This document shows, piece after piece, positions 20,908 through 32,900 of a DNA stretch of 64,000 bases. How positions within the stretch are numbered: position 1 is the stretch's first letter; each line of letters starts with the position of its first letter. The DNA lies in contig OV277871.1 in NCBI GenBank assembly GCA_922989275.2, forward strand, positions 32,932,693-32,996,692, read 5' to 3'. Both the position numbers and the translations under genes were made by a program. This DNA comes from Gari tellinella (Eukaryota; Mollusca; Bivalvia; Cardiida; Psammobiidae). Under the pieces are notes generated by a model. That model did not search any database, was not told where the DNA came from, and worked only from the letters and a program-made list of their open reading frames with translations.

Positions 20908-23900
20908 CTGTAAAATCAGACATAAATGTATTTTAAATGTTACGTAAAATGGGGTTAACTCGTATCCTACAAGAGTGTTTCATCTCCAAGAACTGATACA
21001 GTTACCTTCAAGACCATGACGTCATCAATTTTAAACGATTTTGTCGTCTGCTTTTATTTCTCAATTTAAAGCTTAGGTGTTTTGACTTAGGCAATATTGA
21101 AATGAGTTTCAAACAGTTTGGTGTCTCATCAGTTACGCGACGTCAGATCAGAATCCGAACTATTTGCAAATAGCCAGTGTATATGTACATGTACTCGGGA
21201 TAACACAGTACATGGGTTAAATATATGTTATTTCCATTTTTATCAAAATCTGGTTGAGTTACACCAAATGATATAGAAAAAAAAACCTATATATGACGTT
21301 TGATTAAGTAACCAGAATTAATTCAATATGAAAATTGCAAACAAATGTGCATATATCTATAACGTATACGGTATTCCAAATCTTAATATAACATGCATGT
21401 AATTCCAGAACGGACTTGCACAGTTTGTAACACGGGGTCGAACTCACATAGTGCGCGGGAACTGCCTAGCAGCTGATCAGGTCTAAGTCATACAGTAGAC
21501 AAGAAGTTTTTCTTTCCCAATAAATGCGTTTACGGTTAAGGTATTATAGCACTTGCAAACAGTTTGGAGCAAGAGCAGGCGCCGGCGTAGCCAGCGTCTG
21601 ATCTGGGTCCAAGTTGTTTGCCACTCAAATTGAAATGAAATGTTCAACGTTTCAAAGTGATGTCATTTTCTACATTCAATTGTATTTCAGTTGCGTTTTG
21701 TTTGCGTTTAAATGGAAACGTCCACTGTATTCTAAGTCAATTTGTCGAAATTTCAAAGCGATCTACAGTGTTGAAATTGAACAGACGATATAAGAGCGGT
21801 GCAACAGAGAATCAAGTGATTATTCAGTTAATTTAGCGTGGTCTAGTAACCTAATTTTCCGTAGCCAAATGTGCAATTCTCAAGTAAGCAGCTTTTGTAA
21901 GGTGCATGCTACATGTAACCAAAGCACGACGAAAGTGAAACAGAAAAACTGCTTTAGGATTTAACACCAATATTCAATAATCATTTCTACGTTAAGCATT
22001 TAACTCTTATCATGTAAGCTGTGGATATGTGCCACAAAGATTTCCTTTGCAAACTGTTTGCGTCAAGATGAGACGCCGCGCAAGGCGGCGTCTCATCAGG
22101 ATCAAAACTGTTTGACACACTGATCCTGTTTTGAAAATATGTAAGAAAATATACTTCAGCAGCAGACGAGAAGTGTTTGAGACGAAAAATTACCCAGCAT
22201 GCAAGGAGTTAATTGTAGAAGAATACGTTATTATTTCCCAATAAAGGCATTTACGCTAAAACTATTATTTGCAGATTATTCTACGTTTTATTGCATTTAA
22301 GCGTTTGCGATTCGTTTGCGTTCAAACGGGAAGGAATAACGCCTACTCCACTGAAGAAGTGTCCAAGGGCGCTTCTGTGGAGGAAAGGCCGTACAGTGGA
22401 GAAAACGTTATTCTTTCCCAATAAAACGCATTTGCGCTAAAACTATTATTTCCATTCCAAATAGTTTGGAGCCAGATCAGACGCCGGGTAACCCGGCGTC
22501 TGATCAGGCTTCAAACTATTTGCCACCAAGATATAAATGAACTATCAGAATTGTCCAGAAGTTGTACTTTTCTTCGTTTTAGTGCTTTGCCTTTTGCGTT
22601 TCGTTTGCGTTTAAACGGGAAAGAATAACATCTTCTCTACTGTAGACGTGTCCAAGGGCGCTGGGTATACCCTACTTACTCGAGCATCTCTGGGTAGAAC
22701 TGCTTATCCCAGCTGGAGAACAGTGACGTCGTGACGTACAGACGCTTGCCGTCCAGACTCAACTGAATCATCTGCGGCGAGCCTGTGATTGGTTTACCCT
22801 GGATCTTCCGGTGTTCCGGTTGTTCCTAAAACAAGAATCAATGCATCATCGTGAACGAAATGTTTAAATTTTATCATTTCAAGCTTTTTGCTTACGTGTA
22901 AGGGAATATAGGGTGCTGTTACCGTATTCAGAAGTTTTGGTGTGTCATTTTAATAACTTGACTGCCATGGTTCGTCCAATTTAAAAAATTGTCGTCTGCT
23001 TTTATTTTTCAAATCTAAATTCGAGGTATTTTGACTTGGGGGAGAGTTAACCGTCTTTCGCTCTGCATGTAGTTGGAAAGGGTTGCTGTACTTACGTCTA
23101 GCTCTGGGTCGCGGGTAACAGTGACTGCTCCTCCTTTACAGATACTGCCGCCCAAGAAAATCTGTGAGAAAAAAAACGTTTTAAATACTAATTATCAAAG
23201 CTCCAGATAAATGGAGTATTTCAAAATCTAAAATCTGTATTTTTGCATTAAACCCTATGGTTTTACTACTCATTAGAATTGTCTCTTCGAGTTCCAGATA
23301 AAGGGAGTATTTAAAAACCTAAAATCTGCATTTTTGCATAAAACCCTATTGTGTTACTACTCATTAGAATCGTCTCTTCGGACGATTCTAGTGAGTAGTA
23401 ACATTATAGGATTTGCTTCTGAAATATGTGAAAAAAAGGTTGGCTTTGCTATAGGTTTACTCCCTTTTATCTAGAGCCCTGACATTATGCCTGGATAGTG
23501 CAATATTTTGCTGTATGGATACACTCTACAGTGACTTTGTATCATCTTTCTATATTTATAATGAACGCATCGAGAAGCACGCTAGAAAGACTCATCTTAA
23601 TAATTGTAATTTGCACAATAGATAGAGGAGAATGTGTTATTCTTTTTCCAACAAACGCGATTTATAAATACGAAAATCATTATATTTGTTTATGTATTGC
23701 TATTATTTGAAGCCAGATCAGACGCCGGGTAACCCGGCGTCTGCTCAGGCTCCAAACTTTTTGCCACTCAGAATAAGCTAAATCATTAAACAATAATCAA
23801 AACATTGTTATTTCCTAAAGGTTTAAATGCACTGCGCTTGCGTTTTATTGGCGTTTCGTTTGCGTTGCGTTTAAACGAAACATAATATTAATGTAGGACA

Positions 23901-26900
23901 TTTTGAGACAAAAAAAAACAACATTACGACGAGTGATACACAGCTTGACTCCAGATCAGACGCCGCGTTACGCATCGTCTGCCCCGCATTCAAGCTGTTT
24001 GCAACTGTAAGCCAATTTCCCTCGCTACAACAACTCCCTCCGAACAACTCACACACCGTAGTAGTAATACGCACCCGCCAGCTGCCCCGATAGCTGTGCG
24101 CCCTGGGGATATGCTCAAAACCCCGTATAATCGGGATCGCACATCCCCAGGGACCGGAAAGGACTACGACGGAACCGTCAGAGAATTGGGGGGGGATAAT
24201 ATCTCGCGCACGATTAACCACGCAGACGTTTTCTTTCTTGAATCGAATTTTATTTAAATTTTTTTGTCAAATTCCAAGCTCGTATACGGCGCTTATCGCC
24301 GCGTCTGTAGGTCTCTAGCTAGCGTCCAATCCTAGTAAAAAAAAACAACTACCGCCATACTAATGCTGGACAGGGTAGACCCCGTAACTGACAATTCTAT
24401 ACCATTCGCTATTTTCTTTCTAATGCCCCTATTCCACACCGACTACGAATCCCACGAATCGCTACGAATAGGAAAAGTCTAGGATTCGTAGATGATTCGT
24501 GGAGTTCTTACCTGATTCGTAGTCAATTCTTGCAATTCGTGAGCGGTCGGGGAGTCGTGGCAAAAGTTTTGAGCTGCTCAAAGTTTTGGCCAAGACCTCC
24601 ACGCATGGAACAATTCGTAGGATCCGTAGCTGATTCGTAGGATTCGTAACTGATTCGTAGACGGCGTTTTGGGCGTTCGTGGTATTCTTAACTCATTCGT
24701 GGGATTCCTGAGTACTAGTTTGGTACCTTTCTGCTGTAGCCAGGAGTCTGAGAGTCAATGCCAGCTTCATTCCTGTTTATAGATTTGGTCTCACGTGAGT
24801 GTCCCTCCTCTGCATGGATGACTGGCCTATAATCCAGGCATTCTTACATAGTTGGCAAAGGCATTCTCATCTTCCACACTAAGCTAATGTTCTAGCCTTC
24901 TAGCTGGAGTCAGCCAATGTCTAACCCACCACCTTGTGGATCTTCTCCTTCTTCTTCAGGGTATATTCTTGCTATTAGCATGCAGCTAGCGTTGATATGC
25001 CATTTCCAAAGCCAGTGCTACTGCTACTCTATCTTAAAAGTCCATTTTTGGACTGATGCCCGAGTTGAAACGGAAACTACAGCGCTCCCTCTCTACACTG
25101 GGAAACAAACATGTGTGCGTTGTTGTGAGGGAGTTGTAATAGGGAGGGAAATTGGCTTACATTTGCAAACAGTTTGAATCCAGATCCGACGCCGCATAAA
25201 GCTGCGTCTGATCTGGATACAAGCTTTTTCTGTCAAAATGTCTACAGCGTTCCCTCTTTCAACGACACCGACACTCCATGGAAGTCAAAAATTGTGGGCA
25301 TTGTTCGGAGGGACTCGTTACACAGAGGGAAATTGGCTTATTATGCAAAAAGCTTGAATCCAGATCAGACGCCACGTAACGCAGCGTCTGATCTGTATTC
25401 AAGCTCTTTGTCACTCGTCAGTAAGTTTTTTCCATCAACATTTCCATTATGTAACTTTGAGAAAAACAGTAGACGACAGTTTAAGCAGACGACAGTGCAG
25501 CCGTAGATAGGTTGGACATTGTTTTGGAGAATAGCGGCAAGCGTTGTTGTAAGGAGAAAACCGTTGTTGGGAGTGAGGTTGTAGGGAGGGAGTTCTGTAG
25601 TATGTAATTTTGAGAAAAACAGCAGACAACAATTTTAAGCAAACAATATAGCAGGCGTGAAAAGGTTGGACATATTTGTTTTTGGTTGGAAAACAACGAC
25701 AAGTGTTGCTGTAAGGAGGGAATCGTTGTTGGGAGGGACGTTGTAGGGAGGGATCACTGCATACGTACCTTCAAGAATCCCACGAACCGTCAAGAATCAA
25801 ACATTATTCGTAGCTGTAGCTGATTCGTAGATGCATTTGGCATATTCGTAACTGATTCTTAGCGTTCGTGCAGTATTCGTAGTGGATTCTTGTAATTCGT
25901 ACTGAATTCTTGACAGAATTCGTAAGATTCGAGCCGAATCACACGAATATTCCTAACTCGTTCGTAGCCGATTCGTAGAGTGTCACGAATTAGATAGAAA
26001 GAGTTGCCGAATTCCACGAATTCCCACGAATCATAGCATTTATCAATTCGTGGCGATTCGTGGGATTCGTAGTCGGTGTGGAATAGGGGCATAAGCCGAC
26101 TACACTTTATGTAGAAAACCCGTATACGGTTTTTGTATTTTTTTTAATACCTCACACCTGTGCCCTGTTGAATCTCATTAGTGATGTCATCCCTCAGGCA
26201 TGACAACCTTTTTATCATTTTAATTGAATTGGATGAACTTACAATATTCGGACGTCGATGTCGTATCAGTGCAGCATAAATGGACCAACAGTCGACAAAA
26301 ACTCCTATATTGAAAGCGTTGTATGAGAAGGGTGGATCGGTATCTTTACGTACAAAGTGACGAGAGCGATATTTATTTCGACGACAATACCACAACCCGC
26401 TTCAGAGTACAGCTGAAATTTCCCTTATATTTACCCGGTGTATGGAAAGTGGCCTTGGTGGAATTTCACGCTACGGCCAAGGCGAAGTCGACTGTAAAGG
26501 CGGACGAGGGTCTTTACATTTACGCTGACCTATGTAAAGAAAGTATAGTTTATGGCGAGGAACAGCCCTTGTTGAGACGGTTAGAAAAGACCAGCAAGAG
26601 CAAATGGGACTATATACTAGATTCCCCTTTTTATCTACCAGTGACGAAGCACGAAGTGAGGGATTTCCAAGTGTATATAAGGGGAGAACGCGATAACGAC
26701 GTGTCACATTTAGTGAAACCCTTGCACTTGACGTTTCATTTCAAGCATTATCCGTTTTGGTAGCTGATATTCGACGCTGGTGACAGGGATGAAGACTTAC
26801 GTGCCGAATCCAGAGAAATGGGCGAGCTATTTCCAAGATAAAAGCAACGATTCGGGTCAAATCGAGACACACGGCTACTGCCCAGCAGTCATTCCGATTG

Positions 26901-29900
26901 AAGACTCAAAGTCGATGCTACCCAAAACGGAGATAGTAAGCATCGAGGCTGTGACTCCGGTGCAACGGCAGAACGAGAGGGTGGAGAGTGAACTTCGGAG
27001 AGTCGTTGCTGTGTCGACACCTTCCAAAAAGAGAAAAAGAAAACAACAAAACCAACGCGGAGGATCTAGTGGTCTGCGACTGAAGCGCCTCTCCGCATCC
27101 GATACCTCCGGGTTTTGAGAGGCCTCCTCCTCCTCCTGCGCCTCAGTCCTGCGGTGAACGTCAACATGAACACGTGCGAAATCTGTTTGAAAGACTTTAA
27201 ACGGCGATATAATATGTTGCGCCATATGAAGACTCAACACGGAAATACGCGAGAGGGAGAGAAAATCGTGTCGGCATCGGAGTCCGACCCATCTGATACG
27301 GAATCTGAAGGAGGCCGTGGAATGTCCGAGGCGGATGAGACCAGTGATTCTGAGAGGCAGTCAGTGGAAGACCAGTATGATCCTTGGGAAAGCGTGATTC
27401 AAAAGGCATTTGACAAGTGTCAAGATCAGTTTGAGGAGGAGGTGACTAAGCTAATGCAGAGGAGAGATATCGATGAAACGGAGGCCATGAAGAGGGTGTA
27501 TCGGGACATGAGAAGCACCTACAGAAAAGCGGTTAGCTTGGTATTTACCGACAGAATGGTCTGGTTCGATGCTATTCGCAAACAACCCATGTATAAAGCC
27601 ATTAAAAGGACAGCCACTAACTTTGTGGATTTGGATGATTACAGTCCGGAGGAAGCCTGGAAAAGCGCCATCGGACAAAGAAAATATTTGTTTGACACTA
27701 TCTTGGCGGAGTACTATCCACCGGAACTAGAGGGCGTTGAACTGCAGGAGGATATGTGTGTCAACGAGGAACCGTTGGCTAAAAGGACTAAACGTTAAAG
27801 CTCTTTTAGTTGGTTGTACAGTGACAGACATGATAATAAACATTTACAGTTTCCACTCCATCAACTATGTGGATGGACTTTCAATAGTCCACGAGGACCC
27901 TTTTTTTCATTCTATTTGGATATGTATCGTGTGAATAAAATGTAATAAAACATATAAAAGGAATTTTCGTGACACCCCTAGTTTCTCCCCACACCCCGCT
28001 TCGTGTCACCTCTTTCACTCCTCTCTGCCTCCTCTTTACTCATCCGTGACTCCTCCTTCACTCCTCACTGCTTCCTCTTTACTCCTCCGTGCCTCTTCTT
28101 CACTCCTCAATGCCTCCTGATCACTCCTCCCAGCCTCCTCTTCACTCCTCAATGCCTCCTGGTCACTCCTCCCAGCCTCCTCTTCACTCCTCTTCACTCC
28201 TCAATGCCTCCTGATCACTCCTCCTAGCCTCCTCTTTACTCCTCAATGCCTCCTGATCACTCCTCCCCTGCCTCCTGGTCACTACTCCCAGCCTCCTCTG
28301 TGCCTCATATTCACTCCTCCGTGCCTCCTCGAGCCTCCGTTTACGCGTTGCAGACAGACGTAGTTAACTAGACAAGGTCCCTATAAGTAGACACACTCCT
28401 TTGGCCCCTATAAAACAGGGAAATCAGGGAGATACTTCAAGCGACGCTACATTTCCCTAACCGGACAACCTTTTCAGCCTACATTCAAAACAAATTATAA
28501 GTCTACCCTCTTGTAGATAGTTTAAACGGATCAGAGCAGAGTTCCGAGGACTAGTCTGTCTATGTGGTCTTTCGTAACTTTTGTGTTACCAAGTCGTATT
28601 TACCTCCCTCTTGGCACAGACAGTCGACGCCGAGTTGTCTCGACTTTTCAAACCCCGTACATTCTTTCAACGATAAACGAAGCAGGCGACACTTTGTAGT
28701 AACATTTCTCCCACTGGGAGGTGAATTCAACGCTTCAAAACACACATATATAGGTACAGTACATAACAAGAGTTATACATCGGGTAATCGACAAACAGTG
28801 AATCCTTCACAAAAAACTATACATTTACGCAGTCTATTGTTACTCTTAATGGTATATACAGATGAGTTCCATCTTTAGATTATACTAAAAGCTTCTCCGC
28901 GAGTAAGAGTCGCCTTCCTTTACATGATGGGTTAAGTTTTATAGTGAAGGAGAAGTTGGTAGATGTTTGGCATTATACATGTAACGTAAGAATACGGGTC
29001 TAACTGTCGTTACTTTAACCTCGTTTAACATTATACACTTTTAGCGGCGAATTTAAAACCGTTAAACCCATATGGCTAAATACGTGTTTTACTTGTTTTC
29101 TACACACGGCGTATATCGCTCTAAAACAGTTTATGCTATACTGTAGAGGTTTTGTCGGACTGCATCTCTATTCGTTCGTCCGTCCGAATTTAATTAAACC
29201 CTTCTTTGTGCTCGCTTATCTCTTATTACGCTTCGGTGACAGTTTAATCTAAAACGTGAGGCACTAGACTTTAATGTCTAGGCATTTCGTAAAAATACTG
29301 ATGAGGTCGTCACGCTCCGTTCCTATGGCCCGGGTGAACGCTGATCAACAAAATGCGTTTATAAGTTTTCTACATAAAGTGTAGTCGGCTTAGAAAGAAA
29401 ATAGCGAATGGTATAGAATTGTCAGTTACGGGGTCTACCCTGTCCAGCATTAGTATGGCGGTAGTTGTTTTTTTTGACTAGGATTGGACGCTAGCTAGAG
29501 ACCTACAGACGCGGCGATAAGCGCCGTATACGAGCTTGGAATTTGACAAAAAAAATTAAATAAAATTCGATTCAAGAAAGAAAACGTCTGCGTGGTTAAT
29601 CGTGCGCGAGATATTATCCCCCCCCCCCCCCAATTCTCTGACGGTTCCGTCGTAGTCCTTTCCGGTCCCTGGGGATGTGCGATCCCGATTATACGGGGTT
29701 TTGAGCATATCCCCAGGGCGCACAGCTATCGGGGCAGCTGGCGGGTGCGTATTACTACTCACCGTGTGCTTTCCATTGGACGCTGTGTTAGAGAGGGAGC
29801 ACTGTATAGTATTACAAGGTCAAGGTTGGTACAGTGGAGAATCTGTTATTCTTTCCCGTTTAAACGCAAATGTACGCAAACGCAAAGCACTAAAACGTAG

Positions 29901-32900
29901 AAAAGTACAACTTTTGGACAATTCTGATAATCCATGTTTACAGTACTGAGCCTTATTAAATTAAATTGATAATCGCAAGCGAATTGCCATTGAATTGCCA
30001 TCGAATTGCCATCGAATCGCGCGCTTCAAATAACAAATCCTACGTTTGAATATTTTTACGCGAATTTTCCGAAGCGGTTGTGACAAAAATGGAATCGAAA
30101 ACAATTAATGAAGGCACATTTGCGAACATTTGTGAGATACACTATTCAAGAAAACTGACCCGAGGGTAATGTTAGTACTTTGAATCGCAAGCGAATTGCC
30201 ATCGAATTGCAAGCGAATTGCCATCGAATTGCAAGCGAATCGCAAAAATTGTTAATTTAATAAGATTCAGTACTGTATCTTGGTGGCAAACAGTTTGGAG
30301 CCTGATCAGACGCCGGGTTACCCGGCGTCTGATCTGGCTCCAAACTGTTTTAACTGTAAATAATAGTTTTAGCGTAAACGCGTTTATTGGGAAAGAATAA
30401 CAGATTCTCCACTGTATCCTTTCAGTACAGTAAAACTTCTCTATTACGACCACTAAAAACAAGGCTAAATGACTGTAAATAAAGGACGACGTGTGACAGC
30501 TTAAAACAAGAATAATGGATGAATATAAAACAGAAAGCTCCTGAATGAGCTAACTGTTTTACTTTCACCTTACTTCAATCAGCTATCTGCCCTAAACACA
30601 TGATAATTTATACAATATAGAGGTCGTAATAGAGAGTGTTTCACTGTATTCGGAAATAAATTTTTGTCAACGCTTTTCAGACTGACATTTTTTAAAAAAT
30701 GCGTTTTTTGCTATAGGCCTACATGTATATGTACAGTTGAGAATCTGTTATTCTTTCCCGTTTAAACGCAAACGTACGCAAACGCAAAATACTAAAACAT
30801 AGAAAAGTACAACTTTTGGACAATTCTGATAATTCATGTTTATCTTGGTGGCAAACAGTTTGGAGCCTGATCAGACGCCGGGTTACCCGGCGTCTGATCT
30901 GGCTCCAAACTGTTTGTACTGCAAATAATAGTTTTAGCGTATTAATTTCAAATGAAGTTTACCCCTTCACTGCCTTACCCCGAGTACCATAGTTATTTGC
31001 AAACAGTTTGGATCCTGATCAGACGCCGCGTAACGCGGCATCTGATCAGGATCCAAACTGTTTGACACTCAATTATATATTTTCCAAGTCAATATACCTT
31101 AATATTTATTTGAGAAAATAACAGCAGACGACAATTGTTTAAAATTGATGACGTCATGGTAGTGAAGGGGTTAAAAGCTGATACATGAACACTCTTTCAC
31201 CTTTAACCTGTCCATCTCGACATAACTATGGGTTTTTTTTGTAAATAAAAGTTGAATCCAGACCTGTTCAAGACTGTCGATAAGAGTGTTCAAAACTGTT
31301 TGCAAGGGCGCCTTTGCAATTCGCAGTGAAAAGGTTAAATTTGTGTTTTGTTTATTTATAAACATAAAATGAAAATACTTGATAAATAAGTTTGATTTGG
31401 CTCCAGTCTTATCTTCGGTCAAAACAGACACCTTTAGCTGACTTTAAAAATATTGCAGACAGCACCACTAATACAGACGATATTTAGGCGATAAGAGGGT
31501 CGAGGCAGACGATAAAACTTGACAGTGAAAGAGTTGAAACTCTATCGCGCTGACCACTTTGAAATCATATTACAAAGCTAGAATCATTAAGTTGAAACTC
31601 GATACAGACATGTGTCAGCGATAAACTTACTTGGCAAATGTTAACCTAACCCAGATAAGGTATTGTTACTTGTTTTTCTAAACGCGACGCCGAGTATTTT
31701 TATTTTTAAAAATAAAAACTTAAATTTTATTTGGATCCATATCTATTTACAATTCGTGTAATATTAAATGTAACCTTTTTTCGGCGATATGGCAACTAAA
31801 GGTGACTTGCAGTTTAGATCCAGATACAAGCATTACTTCATCCATGCTGAATGATGTCTTACGTCAACCCTATACTCCATATAGAGTGAAGAAAACGTTA
31901 TTCTTTCCCGTTTAAACGCAAATCACTAAAATGTAGGAAATTACCATTTTTTACATTTCTGATTATCTTTTTAATCTGAGTAGCTAATAGTTTACAGCCT
32001 GATCAGACGTCTGCTCTGGCTCCAAACTGTTTGCATTGGAAATAAAAGATTTAGCGTAAACGCGTTTATTGGGAACGAATAACGTTTTCTCCACTGTATA
32101 TAGAAAACTTTTAACGATTTTAATTTGTGCCACTACTGAGAAAAATAGTCCCATTTAACCCTTTCCCCCATAGAAGCGACTTTTAGCGTATATAATTATA
32201 TTCCTCTGCTGAAGAAAATAGTTCCAGTTTATACCCTCATGAACAATTTCCAGAACAAATGATGTATATAGCCTAGCAGATGGTAGTTTAAAGCAGGCTG
32301 AAAGTAAAGCAGAATGTGCCTTAAGGCACATTCTGCTTTAATTTCAACCTGCTTTAAGTGATCACATGTATTTTATATTATTAATAGGTTATTGGGTAAA
32401 GGGTTAATATAGTAATACGGCAATATGCTACATGTATATAGGAACTATTTCCTACAACCTAGCAGTAATTTATTTAAAGCAGACTGAAATTAAACTAGTA
32501 TGCGCCTTAATGCATAGTCTGCTTTACTTTGAATCTGCTTTAATATTTAACCTGTTTTCAAAACTACAACGAGATATCGCAGACGATGCGAATACCCTCG
32601 CTCAGTTCTATTTATACCAATGATGACCTTTTAAAAGGTGGTGTCTGTGACCATAAGCGTGAAGTTTTGTGGTGAAGGACATATACTCCTGAATAAATGA
32701 GTTACATATATACAAACATACACACATTTTACAAATGAGGTCAAAGGTCAAGGTCACAGTGATCTTAAAGAAGTATGCGACACTCCGCCATCCCATGATT
32801 TACTCACAAGCCAAATGTGCTATTCCTAGCTGATACGGCACAGAGGATATGCTCCGGACAAGCGTTTTAAAAAAATTGAGGTCAAAGGTCAAGGTCACAG

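Larger units (their letters stand above)
24060..26119. repeat. Left terminal inverted repeat (split by nested element)
   Basis: 364 bp up to 24423, then 25 bp from 26095, match the right repeat. I see about two substitutions, plus a G run of 7 here versus 14 in the right copy. It carries internal dyads, including CCCTGGGGAT (24101-24110) with ATCCCCAGGG (24143-24152) and GGCGCTTATCGCC. Confidence 0.9.
24060..29759. mobile_element. Short Polinton/Maverick-like element with three genes
   Basis: The element is 5700 bp, or 4029 bp without a later nested insertion. Identical 6-bp flanks CACCGT (24054-24059 and 29760-29765) mark the target duplication. Termini read AGTAGTAATACGCACCCGCC in inverted orientation. 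The inverted repeats (24060-24423 plus 26095-26119; 29365-29759) are about 390 bp and nearly identical. A 6-bp duplication, long inverted repeats and AG ends are known hallmarks of Polintons. The three plus-strand genes (26323-27798) are compact and virus-like in spacing. No DNA polymerase B, integrase, ATPase or protease is encoded, so it must depend on factors supplied elsewhere. Other superfamilies with 6-bp duplications (IS3EU, Dada) are alternatives. It lies in a SELENBP1 intron, opposite in strand to the host gene. Confidence 0.75.

Noticed and set aside
26875..27240. 121-codon minus-strand frame
   Set aside because: It is the antisense shadow of element genes 2 and 3.
28560..28878. Opposite-strand frames of 69 and 104 codons inside the Polinton-like element
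   Set aside because: They overlap each other, one starts without ATG, and neither shows a domain or codon bias like the three called genes.
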